Source: Streptomyces gilvus (lineage in GTDB: Bacteria > Actinomycetota > Actinomycetes > Streptomycetales > Streptomycetaceae). From it: DNA of 64,000 bases. The position numbers were made by a program, and so were the translations under genes. The notes below the pieces were generated by a model that was given only the letters and a program-made list of their open reading frames with translations, was not told where the DNA came from and did not search any database. The stretch covers positions 1-64,000 of the forward strand of contig NZ_JAKWBE010000037.1 in assembly GCF_022513565.1 (NCBI RefSeq). Reading direction: 5' to 3'. Shown here in pieces: positions 24,238-38,666 of the stretch; the stretch's first letter is position 1; every line of letters starts with the position of its first letter.

Positions 24238-25968
24238 ATGAGCCAGCAGCACACCGCCCTCGCCCCGGCACCGACCCCCGCCAAAGCCCAGCGCAGCGAC
24301 TGGTGGCGGGACGCGGTGATCTACCAGGTCTATCCGCGCAGCTTCGCCGACAGCAACGGTGACGGCATGGGGGATCTGGAAGGCGTACGTTCCCGACTGC
24401 CGTACCTGCGCGATCTGGGCGTCGACGCCGTGTGGCTCAGCCCCTTCTACGCCTCCCCGCAGGCCGACGCCGGCTACGACGTCGCCGACTACCGGGCCGT
24501 CGACCCGATGTTCGGCAACCTGCTCGACGCGGACGCGCTGATCCGTGACGCGCGGGAGCTGGGTCTGCGGATCATCGTCGACCTGGTGCCCAACCACTCC
24601 TCCGACCAGCACGAGTGGTTCAAGCGGGCGCTCAGGGAAGGCCCGGGCTCGCCCCTGCGCGACCGCTACCACTTCCGCCCCGGCAAGGGCGCGAACGGCG
24701 AACTCCCGCCCAACGACTGGGAGTCGATCTTCGGCGGCCCGGCCTGGACGCGGGTGACCGAGCCGGACGGCACCCCCGGCGAGTGGTACCTGCACCTCTT
24801 CGCCCCCGAGCAGCCCGACTTCAACTGGGAACACCCCGCCGTCGGCGACGAGTTCCGCTCCATCCTGCGCTTCTGGCTGGACATGGGCGTCGACGGCTTC
24901 CGCGTCGACGTGGCGCACGGTCTGGTGAAGGCCGACGGCCTGCCTGACCTTGGTTCCCACGACCAGCTCAAGCTGCTGGGCAACGATGTCATGCCGTTCT
25001 TCGACCAGGACGGTGTGCACGAGATCTACCGGCAGTGGCGGCTGATCCTCGACGAGTACAGCGGAAACAAGAAGGGACCCGAAGGGCCTTCCGCAGAAGG
25101 GCGGTGGCGGGAGACGGGCGGGCGGATCTTCGTCGCCGAGGCCTGGACCCCGACCGTCGAGCGCACCGCCAACTACGTCCGCTCCGACGAACTGCACCAG
25201 GCCTTCAACTTCCAGTACCTCGCGACGGCCTGGGACGCGAGGGAACTGCGCGAGGTCATCGACCGCACGCTCGAGGCGATGCGTCCTGTCGGCGCCCCCG
25301 CCACGTGGGTCCTGTCCAACCACGACGTCACCCGGCACGCCACCCGCTTCGCCAACCCGCCCGGCCTCGGCACCCAGATCCGGCTGGCCGGCGACCGCGA
25401 ACTCGGGCTGCGCAGGGCCCGGGCGGCCACGCTGCTCATGCTCGCGCTGCCCGGCTCGGCCTACGTCTACCAGGGCGAGGAACTCGGCCTGCCGGACGTC
25501 GTCGACCTCCCCGACGAGGTGCGCCAGGACCCGGCGTACTTCCGGGGCGCCGGCCAGGACGGCTTCCGTGACGGCTGCCGGGTGCCGATCCCGTGGACGC
25601 GCACGGGATCGTCGTACGGCTTCGGCGGCGGCGGGAGCTGGCTGCCCCAGCCGGCCGGCTGGGGCGAGCTGAGCGTGGAGGCGCAGACGGGGACGCCGGG
25701 TTCGACGCTGGAGCTGTACCGCGCCGCCTTCGCCGCCCGCCGGGACCACCCCGACCTCGGCGCCGGTGACGCGGTGGAGTGGCTGCGCGCCCCCGAGGGC
25801 GTACTCGCCTTCCGGCGCGGGGAGTTCGTGTGCGTCGCCAACACCGGCGGTGAGTCGGTGACCACTCCGGCGTACGGCCGTGTCCTGCTCGCCAGTGGTG
25901 AGGTGACCGAGGCGGACGGTGAGACGAAGGTGCCGGCGGACACCACGGCGTGGTTCACGGCGGAATGA
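24238..25968 (+). CDS. aglA: cytoplasmic alpha-glucosidase (GH13) AglA
   Basis: This 576-residue GH13 enzyme hydrolyses imported maltose and short dextrins to glucose. Catalytic blocks are VDLVPNHSSD, GFRVDVAHG (nucleophile Asp), FVAEAW (acid Glu) and LSNHDVTR. There is no signal peptide, so it works inside the cell. The start is uncertain. The ATG at 24238 follows AAGGA closely, while an upstream in-frame ATG at 24175 would translate the dispersed 40-bp element. Its place behind malEFG matches S. coelicolor. Confidence 0.92.
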   Translation: MSQQHTALAPAPTPAKAQRSDWWRDAVIYQVYPRSFADSNGDGMGDLEGVRSRLPYLRDLGVDAVWLSPFYASPQADAGYDVADYRAVDPMFGNLLDADALIRDARELGLRIIVDLVPNHSSDQHEWFKRALREGPGSPLRDRYHFRPGKGANGELPPNDWESIFGGPAWTRVTEPDGTPGEWYLHLFAPEQPDFNWEHPAVGDEFRSILRFWLDMGVDGFRVDVAHGLVKADGLPDLGSHDQLKLLGNDVMPFFDQDGVHEIYRQWRLILDEYSGNKKGPEGPSAEGRWRETGGRIFVAEAWTPTVERTANYVRSDELHQAFNFQYLATAWDARELREVIDRTLEAMRPVGAPATWVLSNHDVTRHATRFANPPGLGTQIRLAGDRELGLRRARAATLLMLALPGSAYVYQGEELGLPDVVDLPDEVRQDPAYFRGAGQDGFRDGCRVPIPWTRTGSSYGFGGGGSWLPQPAGWGELSVEAQTGTPGSTLELYRAAFAARRDHPDLGAGDAVEWLRAPEGVLAFRRGEFVCVANTGGESVTTPAYGRVLLASGEVTEADGETKVPADTTAWFTAE

Positions 25969-25976
25969 CCTGAGCC

Positions 25977-26003
25977 GGTCAGAGCGGGGTCGCGGCTCTG
26001 ACC
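25977..26003 (+). terminator. terminator of aglA
   Basis: The 9-bp stem GGTCAGAGC / GCTCTGACC has a 9-nt loop and lies 8 bp after the aglA stop. Confidence 0.7.
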
Positions 26004-26081
26004 AGGCCGGCGAGCCCCGCTCGACTCCGGCGCGACCCAGCAGGTGCGGCCGAGCGCGATGAGCTGGCGCTCTGGTGAGGT

Positions 26082-26122
26082 CACGGGGGTGCTGCCACGG
26101 ATGGCGTGGCCGCACCCCCGTG
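26082..26122 (-). terminator. terminator of the secreted alpha-amylase gene
   Basis: The 10-bp stem CACGGGGGTG / CACCCCCGTG continues, after one mismatch, into a GCCAC/GTGGC pairing. It lies just past the amylase stop codon. Confidence 0.75.
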
Positions 26123-26126
26123 CCGG

Positions 26127-28196
26127 CTACTTCCAGATGTCGCTCGTGGAGTACCCCGACGAACTGCCCGTCGTGAACGAGCGGTTGGTGCCGGACTCCC
26201 AGGTCACGTTCCCGGAGCCGTCCTTCTTGATGTACTTGTAGGTGAAGGCCGTGCTCTTGGGGACGATGACCAGCTTGCTCCACGTCGGGTACGACTCCGA
26301 CGACAGCGGGATCGCGTCGCTCGTGTTCCAGGAGCCGAGGGAGGCGAGGGACCCGACGACGTAGACGTTGGTGCCCCAGTCGGTCGTCGCCGTCTCGTGG
26401 AAGGTGACGTCGGTGGCGTCCGTGTCCGCCACGTTCCAGGAGTTGTTCAGGGAGACCGCCGAAGCGGCGGTCGTGGCCGACCTGTTGGCGTTCGACTCCC
26501 AGGTGACGTTCCCCGAGCTGTCCTTCTTCAGGTACTTGAAGGTGAAGGACGTGTTGATCGGCACGCTCACCTCGCCCGACCAGACCGGGTAGCCGGCGGA
26601 GGACAGCGGGATCGCCTTGGAGGTGTCCCAGCCGCCGAGCGCCGGGATGGAGCCGACGACGTAGACGCTCGTGCCGGACGTCGTGGGCGCGTACTCGTTG
26701 AAGGTGGCCTCGACCGTGGAGCCGGAGGAGCCGCCGGTGTCGTCGCAGCCGACCGTGCAGGTGTAGGAGGAGTTGTAGAAGGCGACCGCGCTCTTGGCGG
26801 GGATGGTGATCGAGGCGCTGCCGCCGGACACCGTCACCTTGGTCGCGCCGCCGTCGACCACGTTGGCGTACGTGCCGTCGGCCATGCCGGTGGTGAAGGT
26901 GTAAGTGGCGGACGATGAGCCGTTGTTGAGGGCGAAGAAGCCCGCGCCCGAGCGGCCGAAGCCGATCACGCTGGAGGACTTGGTCTGCCAGTCGGATACG
27001 GCCGCCTTGTCGACCGCGTTGTGCCAGGCCACCATCCCGACGACCGCGGTGTCCCGGTCCAGGCAGTACCAGGAGCCGCTCGCGCAGTCCGTGTTCGTCA
27101 CGAAGCCCGCGGAGTTCGGCGGGGCCTGGTCGCTCTGGGTCCACTCCCAACTGGCGTACACGGTCGGCGTCGACCACTTGTAGGCCAGCTGGAAGAGGTT
27201 GGCGAGCTTGTAGGTGTCGCCGTCCTTGTACGACAGGTGCAGGCCGTTGCGCTCGGTGTCGTGGTTGGTCACGAAGGACACCGAGTCGGCGGCCGGCAGG
27301 ATGCCGCTGCTCTCGATCGACGCGAGGTCGCTGACGTTGCCCTGGAAGGCCGACTTCAGCTTGCTCGCGTAGGTGAAGTCGAGGACGTCACCGGAGGCGT
27401 AGTAGTCCGACGGCTGCGGGGTCGAGCCCGGGTAGACCTCCTGGAAGACGTACGGCGCCGTTCCCGACGTCGTGTTCGTCAGCTTCGACTCGATCGCCGC
27501 CAGGTCGGCCTCGGGGATGTGCTTGGCCGCGTCCACGCGGAAGCCGTCGACCCCCAGGGCCAGCTGGGAGTTGAGGTAGTCGGCGATGCCGGTGCGGACG
27601 TGGTCGGAGCCGGTCCGCAGGTCGGGCAGGCCGAGCAGTTCGCAGTTCTGGACCTGGGTGAGGTTCGAGTAGTCCTGGATGGTCAGGTCGGAGGTGGGGC
27701 AGTCCGAGGAGTCGTGGTAGTCGGCGCGGTCCCACTCCGGGGTGTCGTACTTGCTGGTGATCGTCGTGCCGTTGTAGCCGGTGCCGGTCTGGGCGGCGGT
27801 GTGGTTGATCACCGCGTCCGTGTAGACCTTGACGCCGGCCTGGTGGCAGGTGCTCACCATCGACGCGAACTTCGCCGCCGTCCCGAAGCGGCTGTTGAGG
27901 TCGTAGGAGTAGGGCTGGTAGACGTCCCACCAGTAGTAGCTGGACTGCTTGAGCGACTCCGCGGGGGGTGCGACCTGCACCGCGCCGTAGCCCGCGGGGC
28001 CCAGCACACTGGTGCACTCGGAGGCGACGGAGTCCCAGTTCCATTCCCAGAGGTTGGCGATGACGTCGCCCTTGGCGGTGGTGTCCGCGTGCGCGTCGGC
28101 GGCGGGCAGTGCGACGGCGCCCGCGAGGGCCAGCGTGCCGGCGGCCACGGCAGTCGCCGTGCGCCGGAAGACACCTGGGGGGTGGTGTCTGTTCAT
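26127..28196 (-). CDS. secreted alpha-amylase with two starch-binding domains
   Basis: This exported endo-amylase of 689 residues begins the degradation of external starch. A signal peptide ends near DAHADT (about residue 38). The GH13 domain shows DAVINHTA, GFRVDAAKHI (nucleophile), FQEVYPG (acid Glu) and FVTNHDTER. An all-beta domain with a disulfide (CTVGC) follows. Two CBM20 modules stand in tandem (GTSVYVVGSIPALGGW near 525 and GTNVYVVGSLASLGSW near 625), each ending GNVTWES. Many Streptomyces amylases have only one CBM20. The ATG at 28196 follows a GGAG. It is divergent from the pullulanase gene. Confidence 0.93.
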   Translation of the reverse strand: MNRHHPPGVFRRTATAVAAGTLALAGAVALPAADAHADTTAKGDVIANLWEWNWDSVASECTSVLGPAGYGAVQVAPPAESLKQSSYYWWDVYQPYSYDLNSRFGTAAKFASMVSTCHQAGVKVYTDAVINHTAAQTGTGYNGTTITSKYDTPEWDRADYHDSSDCPTSDLTIQDYSNLTQVQNCELLGLPDLRTGSDHVRTGIADYLNSQLALGVDGFRVDAAKHIPEADLAAIESKLTNTTSGTAPYVFQEVYPGSTPQPSDYYASGDVLDFTYASKLKSAFQGNVSDLASIESSGILPAADSVSFVTNHDTERNGLHLSYKDGDTYKLANLFQLAYKWSTPTVYASWEWTQSDQAPPNSAGFVTNTDCASGSWYCLDRDTAVVGMVAWHNAVDKAAVSDWQTKSSSVIGFGRSGAGFFALNNGSSSATYTFTTGMADGTYANVVDGGATKVTVSGGSASITIPAKSAVAFYNSSYTCTVGCDDTGGSSGSTVEATFNEYAPTTSGTSVYVVGSIPALGGWDTSKAIPLSSAGYPVWSGEVSVPINTSFTFKYLKKDSSGNVTWESNANRSATTAASAVSLNNSWNVADTDATDVTFHETATTDWGTNVYVVGSLASLGSWNTSDAIPLSSESYPTWSKLVIVPKSTAFTYKYIKKDGSGNVTWESGTNRSFTTGSSSGYSTSDIWK

Positions 28197-28285
28197 GTGC
28201 GGCTCCGATGAGGGGTGTTTGGGTTTCAACCAGTCGTGAGAGTGGGGCAGTTGAGAAGGGCACGTCAAGATTGCCGTTGAAAATT

Positions 28286-28312
28286 CTTGCTATGAATTTC
28301 AAGACTCTTGCT
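28286..28312. promoter_or_regulatory. MalR-like sites between amylase and pullulanase genes
   Basis: CTTGCT occurs at 28286-28291 and 28307-28312, exactly 21 bp apart (two helical turns), with a reversed TTCAAGA between them. This resembles the CTTGCA array before malE and sits in the 190-bp divergent promoter region. Joint control by MalR is inferred. Confidence 0.5.
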
Positions 28313-28386
28313 GTAAACCTTTCGGCAGCGATACGGTCGCGCGGGGTCGGACCCACCAGAGCCGTCATCGCGAGGAGTTCCCGCCT

Positions 28387-33756
<5,370 letters not shown>

Positions 33757-33772
33757 TATCGGCATTACCTTT

Positions 33773-33806
33773 GGTGGGACAGGCCCGTCACCGGGCCTGT
33801 CCCACC
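33773..33806 (+). terminator. terminator of the amylase/pullulanase gene
   Basis: A perfect 15-bp stem (GGTGGGACAGGCCCG / CGGGCCTGTCCCACC) with a 4-nt loop lies 17 bp after the stop. It ends only 22 bp before the next ATG, so the next gene probably starts transcription inside or just after it. Confidence 0.85.
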
Positions 33807-33828
33807 GGTGCTGTCCAAGGGCTGGAAG

Positions 33829-35445
33829 ATGGACGTCAACGGCAAACTGACAGGCACGACCGTGCTGGTCGTGGACGACGTGGCCGCGAGCCGGTATGCC
33901 ATGGGCACCGTGCTGCGGCGCGCCGGCCACGAGGTCGTCACGGTCGCCAGCGGCGCCGAGGCGCTGGCCGAGATCGACGTACGGCTGCGCAAGGGCACCC
34001 TGCCCGACGTGGCCCTCGTCGACGTGCACCTGCCCGACATGAGCGGCTTCGAACTGTGCGGCCTGCTCAAGGACCGGCCGCACATGGCCGGGCTGCCGGT
34101 CGTGCACTTCTCGGCCCTGTCCGTGGCCCCGACCAACCGCTGCGAGGGCCTGGACGCGGGCGCCGAGGCGTATCTGACGGTGCCCGCGGAGCCCGAGGAG
34201 ATCGAGGCGGTGGTGCGCTCCGCGGTCCGCGCGGCCCGGCTGCGCGCCGACGACCAGGCGCTGGTACGGCGGCTGCAGCTGCTGTCGGAGACGATCGTGA
34301 CCATCCAGGCGGCCCGCTCCCTGCGGGAACTCGCCGAGGTGGCCGCCGACGGCGCGGCGCGGCTGATCGGCTGCCCGGCCGCGGTGTTCGTGCTCGACCA
34401 GGACGACGAGCTCTACCGGGGCCTGTCCCGGGACCGCACCGCGCTCGCCCTGCCCGACGAGGGCGCCCACCGGGCCGTCGCGAGCCTGCTGCGGCGGCTG
34501 ACCCGGGGACAGGCCGGGGTGCAGATCACCACCGTGCCCGCGCCGCTGTGGCCCACCGGGTTCTTCCGGCCCGGGGTGCAGCACGACGCCCGCCTCGCGC
34601 TGGTGCTCACCCAGGACGGCAAGGCGCCGGTGTGCCTGGCCACGCCCACCCGCGGGCTGCGCCGGGTCAGCCCCGAGGGCGAGGCGCTGCTGGCCCAGCT
34701 CGCCCAGGCCACCGCGCTGGCCGCCGAACCGCTGCTGATGTACCAGGTGGAGCGGCATGTCGCGCTCACCCTCCAGCACAGCTTCCTGCCGCAACGGCTG
34801 CCCGAGCTGCCGGGCGTGGACCTCGCGGTCCGCTATGTGCCGGCGTCCAGCGACACCGAGATCGGCGGCGACTTCTACGCCGCGCTGCGGGTCGACGAGG
34901 GCGTCCTCACCGCAGTCGGGGACGTCGTGGGGCACTCGCTGGACGCGGCCACCGTCATGGTCGAGCTGCGGCACGCGCTGCGCGCCTACTGCGTCGACGA
35001 CAGCGACCCCGCCGTGCTCGCCGGGCGGCTGGACCGGCTGCTCCAGCGCTACCACGCCGAGGTCACCGCCACCGTGTGCCTGGCGCTGATCGACCCGGCC
35101 AGCGGGCGGGCCCGGATCGCCAACGCCGGGCATGTGCCGCCGCTGATCCTCGGGGCGGGCGGCAGCGCCGAGTACGTCAAGGCGTCCGGCCCGCTGCTCG
35201 GCGTGGGCCTGCCCCATCCACCGCCGACCGAGCTGCTGCTGGAGCCCACCGACCGGCTCCTGATGATCACCGACGGTCTGATCGAGACCCGCGGCACCGA
35301 CCTCACCGACTCCATGGAACACCTGCGCGCGGCCGCCGTGGGCGCCCTCCCCGGCCTGGACGCCCTGTGCGACACCCTCCTCGCCTCCTTCGGCCACGAC
35401 CGCGAGGACGACATCGCCATGCTGGCGCTCCAGCTGAGGAACTAG
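33829..35445 (+). CDS. response regulator fused to GAF-like and PP2C (SpoIIE) phosphatase domains
   Basis: This 538-residue cytoplasmic signalling protein has a receiver domain at its N-terminus (VLVVDDVAASRYAMG, with the phosphorylated Asp in VALVDVHLPDMSGFE). A GAF-like sensor region covers about 160-310. A SpoIIE/PP2C serine phosphatase follows (SFLPQRLPELPGVDLAVRY, EIGGDFYAA, GDVVGHSLDAA, ANAGHVPPL, DGLIETR). Such proteins usually dephosphorylate anti-anti-sigma factors, driving partner switching. No anti-sigma or sigma partner lies next to it. The ATG at 33829 follows AAGGG. Confidence 0.9.
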   Translation: MDVNGKLTGTTVLVVDDVAASRYAMGTVLRRAGHEVVTVASGAEALAEIDVRLRKGTLPDVALVDVHLPDMSGFELCGLLKDRPHMAGLPVVHFSALSVAPTNRCEGLDAGAEAYLTVPAEPEEIEAVVRSAVRAARLRADDQALVRRLQLLSETIVTIQAARSLRELAEVAADGAARLIGCPAAVFVLDQDDELYRGLSRDRTALALPDEGAHRAVASLLRRLTRGQAGVQITTVPAPLWPTGFFRPGVQHDARLALVLTQDGKAPVCLATPTRGLRRVSPEGEALLAQLAQATALAAEPLLMYQVERHVALTLQHSFLPQRLPELPGVDLAVRYVPASSDTEIGGDFYAALRVDEGVLTAVGDVVGHSLDAATVMVELRHALRAYCVDDSDPAVLAGRLDRLLQRYHAEVTATVCLALIDPASGRARIANAGHVPPLILGAGGSAEYVKASGPLLGVGLPHPPPTELLLEPTDRLLMITDGLIETRGTDLTDSMEHLRAAAVGALPGLDALCDTLLASFGHDREDDIAMLALQLRN

Positions 35446-35479
35446 GGTTACCAGTAGCCGTCGCAGAACAGGAGTGCTC

Positions 35480-35839
35480 ATGCCGCAGATCACCGTCGAC
35501 CACTCGGGATCGATCTCCTTCGACCGGGAGGGCTTCGCGCTGGACCTGCACCACGCGCTCGTGGAGATCGCCGCCGCCAAGCCCGAGGCCTGCAAGACGC
35601 AGTTCCGGGCGTCCCAGGTCACCGCGTTCGGCTACGAGGACCCCCTGGACCTCGGGCACGCCGTCGTGCACGTCACCATCGGACTGCTCGCCGGCCGCAC
35701 CGACGAGACCAAGGCGCGGCTGACGGAGGCCGTGCTGGAGCTGCTGAAGAAGCACGTCGAGGACGACGGACACGCCACCCTGCACGCCTCCGCCGAGGTC
35801 CGCGACCTCGACCCGTCCTACCGCAAGTTCGAGCGCTGA
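35480..35839 (+). CDS. 5-carboxymethyl-2-hydroxymuconate delta-isomerase family protein
   Basis: This 119-residue protein is a tautomerase-fold enzyme. The ATG at 35480 (AGGAG four bases before it) puts proline second, the catalytic Pro1 after Met removal (MPQITVDHSG). A start two codons earlier would bury that proline. Family enzymes isomerise 5-carboxymethyl-2-hydroxymuconate in homoprotocatechuate breakdown, but no other gene of that pathway is nearby. The true substrate is therefore unknown. Confidence 0.85.
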   Translation: MPQITVDHSGSISFDREGFALDLHHALVEIAAAKPEACKTQFRASQVTAFGYEDPLDLGHAVVHVTIGLLAGRTDETKARLTEAVLELLKKHVEDDGHATLHASAEVRDLDPSYRKFER

Positions 35840-35865
35840 GGGCCCGGTCCGGGACCCGGGCCCTC
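35838..35865. terminator. bidirectional terminator between converging genes
   Basis: The 10-bp stem GAGGGCCCGG / CCGGGCCCTC has an 8-nt loop and fills the gap between the isomerase and TetR genes, serving both strands. Confidence 0.7.
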
Positions 35866-35866
35866 C

Positions 35867-36556
35867 TCAGGACGCCAGGGCGAGCAGCCGGGCGACCAGG
35901 TCCGCGAAGGGCCCGTCGGCCGGCTCGTCCTTGACCATCTTGCGCAGCAGCGCGCCCATCTCGTCGTCGTAGGCGGCGCTCACCGCGGCCAGCGCGGCGA
36001 AGTCGTGCACCAGCTGCGTCTCCAGCTCGGCGCGCGGGACGCGCCGGCCGTCCAGCCAGATCAGCGCGGTCGACTCGGCGAGCGAGATCCAGGAGCGGAC
36101 GACGAGTTCCAGCCGCGCGGGCGGGTCCGACACGCCCAGATGCGAAAGGATCTGGTCATACGCGGCCTGTCGTACGGAGTCGATGAGCGCGTTCGTGTGG
36201 GACGAGCCGACCGCCGGGCCGCCGCGCATCAACGCCGAGAAACCGGGCCCGTGTTCGTCCACGAAGTCGAAGAACCGGTGCATCGCGCGGAGCAGCCGCG
36301 CCCCCAGCGGGCCCTGGTGCGGCTCCCTGAACCGGCCCGCCAGATCGTCCGCCGCACGCCTCAACGCGGCCTCGTACAGGCTGAGTTTGCCGGGGAAGTA
36401 GTGGTAGACCAGCGGCCGGGAGATGCCCGCGGCGGCTGCTATCTCGTCGATGGAGACGTCGTCGGGAGATCTTTGGCTGAACAGTTCGAGGGCGACGCCG
36501 ATCAACTGCTGCCGCCGCTCCTCGACTCCCATTCTGCGGCGTACTCCGGTGGTCAT
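35867..36556 (-). CDS. TetR family transcriptional regulator
   Basis: This 229-residue regulator has the TetR DNA-binding domain at about 10-60 (RRQQLIGVALELFSQRSPDD, then ISRPLVYHYFPGKLSLYEAAL) and a helical ligand domain. The ATG is the first of the frame (MTTGVRRRMGVEERR). It stands alone, converging with the isomerase gene. The ligand and targets are unknown. In other genomes similar regulators control lipid or efflux genes, but nothing here shows that. Confidence 0.88.
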   Translation of the reverse strand: MTTGVRRRMGVEERRQQLIGVALELFSQRSPDDVSIDEIAAAAGISRPLVYHYFPGKLSLYEAALRRAADDLAGRFREPHQGPLGARLLRAMHRFFDFVDEHGPGFSALMRGGPAVGSSHTNALIDSVRQAAYDQILSHLGVSDPPARLELVVRSWISLAESTALIWLDGRRVPRAELETQLVHDFAALAAVSAAYDDEMGALLRKMVKDEPADGPFADLVARLLALAS

Positions 36557-36694
36557 ACGAACACCTTACCGATCGGATCCGGCCCCGAACGGACCGGACC
36601 GAACCAAGGGTGTTCACACGTGCGCGGTGACGTGGTCCGGTGGCGACGGTGCCTTCGCGCCCGAACTCCCTTGCCATTGGCGGGTGTTGGCCGG

Positions 36695-38617
36695 TCAGCC
36701 GAGCCCGCTCAGCACCCGTCCGTCCGTCAGGGTCGCCTTCAGCTCGGCCTGCGCGCCCGGGCGGGCCCGCACGACCAGCGACTTCCCCTGCGCCGAGCCC
36801 GTGATCCCACCGGACGCGCCGATCGACGCCGTGCCCTCGCTGCCCGCCGCCAGCAGATACCAGTGCCCCGCCTCGGACTTCCACAGCACCCCCGCGAGGA
36901 CGTGCGGATCCTTGGTGCCGCACGCCGGCGAGTTCTCGGCCTTCGCCGCGACCGCCCCGTACGTCCCGCCCGGAGTACGGAACTGGGCCAGCACACGCGG
37001 GCCGGCGCCGCTCCACGTCTCGGCCCGGGTGCACACCCAGTCCGCCGAACCGCTCGCCTCGGGCAGCGCCTGGGCGGCATACGTCCAGGCGTTGACGGCG
37101 CGCACCCCCGCCGACCGCATCGCCGACAGCGAGCAGGCGTACGGCGCCCAGGCCCGCAGCCCCTCCGCGCCCGAGGCGTCACGGGTCGCGCCGGGCCGCC
37201 CGGTGGTCAGCCGGGCCGGGACCAGTTCCCCGAGGTCGGTCAGCAGATGCGTGCCCGTGTCGTCGGTCAGCCGCAGCACGTTCCACGAGGTGCAGGTACC
37301 GGTCCGCTGGGCGGCGCCGGCAAGCGGCGAGGCGACGCCCCCGGCGATCCCGAGGTCGATGGCGCCGGCGCCCGGCTTGAGCAGGTCCCGCTCGGCGGCC
37401 CGGGTCACCCAGGGCGCCGTCAGATAGCGGACGTTGCCGTCGGCCCGGTCCAGCACCAGCGCGCTCGCCTCGGTCCGGTCCGCCCCGTCGACCCGCGCGA
37501 AGTCGAGCGCGGCGCCCTTGGTGCCGTCCTTCGGCTCGGCGTAACGGGCGATGCGCAGCCCGTCGTACAGGATCACCACCCGCGCGCTGTCGACGTTGCC
37601 CGCGTACAGCAGCTGCGGCGGGCCGGCGGGGCCGCCGGAGGGGGTGTCGGGTGTCGCGGAGACCTGGACGTGCTCGCTGGGGCGGGCCCAGACGGCGAGG
37701 GCGCGGCGCAGCAGCGGCCGGTCGCCGGTGAGGTCGCCGCGGGCCGGCCAGACGGAGAAGTCCGTGCGGGTCGAGGACTGCCAGGCGGTGGGCGGCACAC
37801 GCAGCAGCTTGGCCGGGTCGAGGGCGGCCTCGGCGGCCGGGTTTTGCGCGTAGGCGGGAGCGGCCGCGCCGTCGGGACCCCAGCCGCCGCCGGGCAGGGC
37901 GAGCAGCGCCCCGCACACCGCGAGGGCCGCGGCGGCGGCGAGCGCGGCCCGGGTGTGCTGCCGGCGCCGCATCAGTACGGTGGGCCGGGCGTGCAGCGAA
38001 CAGGGGTCGAACTCGGGGGATTCCAGGTGGGGATGGTGTGCCGCCGGGATCTCGTCGGCCTCGTTCAGCGCCTCGTCCACGTCCACGCAGCCGGCCGCCG
38101 TGAGGATCGCGCGGACGTCGCCGTCGGGGAGTTTCTCCAGGCCGCGCAGGACACAGGCGGCGCGGCCCGGGCCGGACAGCGTCGACAGCCGCTGGTCCAG
38201 GGCGAGTTCGTCGGCGCCGCCCGAGCGGGGGAACAGGCGCAGGCCCCACACCTGGGGGAGCAGCGGCGGCAGCTGGGAGCGCTTCGGCCACGCGGTGAAC
38301 CTGAGCGGGAGGCCCGCCTCCAGCGCGGTGCGCAGCACCTGGAGGCGGACGAAGGCGTAGCCCGGGTCGCCGTCCCGGCCCTGGGACTGGGCCGGGATCA
38401 CGGGCGCCGCGGCCCGGCCCCTGGGCAGGGCGCGCTGGACCAGCGCGTGGGCGGTCACCACGCGCCGGTTGCGGCCCAGGCTCGGAGGCAGCACCAGGTA
38501 GGCGAGCCGGACCAGCCGGGGGTAGTGCTCGACGAGCGCGGCCTCGGCCTGTTCGACGTCGACGACCGGGTCGGCGGAGGACGGTGCGGAGTGCGGGGCG
38601 ACATCCTGTGACTGCAC
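36695..38617 (-). CDS. membrane protein with an ECF-sigma-like N-terminal half
   Basis: This is a 640-residue protein of unknown role. Residues about 25-175 resemble an ECF sigma factor: a region-2-like segment (AALVEHYPRLVRLAYLVLP) and a region-4-like segment (LPDGDVRAILTAAGCVDVDEALNEA). One membrane helix follows near residue 220 (AALAAAAALAVCGALLALPGG). The rest is probably extracellular, with several Cys and no recognised domain. The DNA-recognition helix of sigma-4 is not evident, so it may have lost promoter binding. It starts with a GTG and a weak ribosome binding site. It could be a membrane-tethered sigma-like regulator. Confidence 0.75.
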   Translation of the reverse strand: MQSQDVAPHSAPSSADPVVDVEQAEAALVEHYPRLVRLAYLVLPPSLGRNRRVVTAHALVQRALPRGRAAAPVIPAQSQGRDGDPGYAFVRLQVLRTALEAGLPLRFTAWPKRSQLPPLLPQVWGLRLFPRSGGADELALDQRLSTLSGPGRAACVLRGLEKLPDGDVRAILTAAGCVDVDEALNEADEIPAAHHPHLESPEFDPCSLHARPTVLMRRRQHTRAALAAAAALAVCGALLALPGGGWGPDGAAAPAYAQNPAAEAALDPAKLLRVPPTAWQSSTRTDFSVWPARGDLTGDRPLLRRALAVWARPSEHVQVSATPDTPSGGPAGPPQLLYAGNVDSARVVILYDGLRIARYAEPKDGTKGAALDFARVDGADRTEASALVLDRADGNVRYLTAPWVTRAAERDLLKPGAGAIDLGIAGGVASPLAGAAQRTGTCTSWNVLRLTDDTGTHLLTDLGELVPARLTTGRPGATRDASGAEGLRAWAPYACSLSAMRSAGVRAVNAWTYAAQALPEASGSADWVCTRAETWSGAGPRVLAQFRTPGGTYGAVAAKAENSPACGTKDPHVLAGVLWKSEAGHWYLLAAGSEGTASIGASGGITGSAQGKSLVVRARPGAQAELKATLTDGRVLSGLG

Positions 38618-38666
38618 GTTCAGCAGAACGAGCGAATCGTCGGATGGTCACCGCCACCCGGGGGAC

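Noticed and set aside
24073..27177. A minus-strand open frame of about 1030 codons across aglA and the amylase
   Set aside because: It crosses two real genes and two terminators and reads as Arg/Val/Gly noise.
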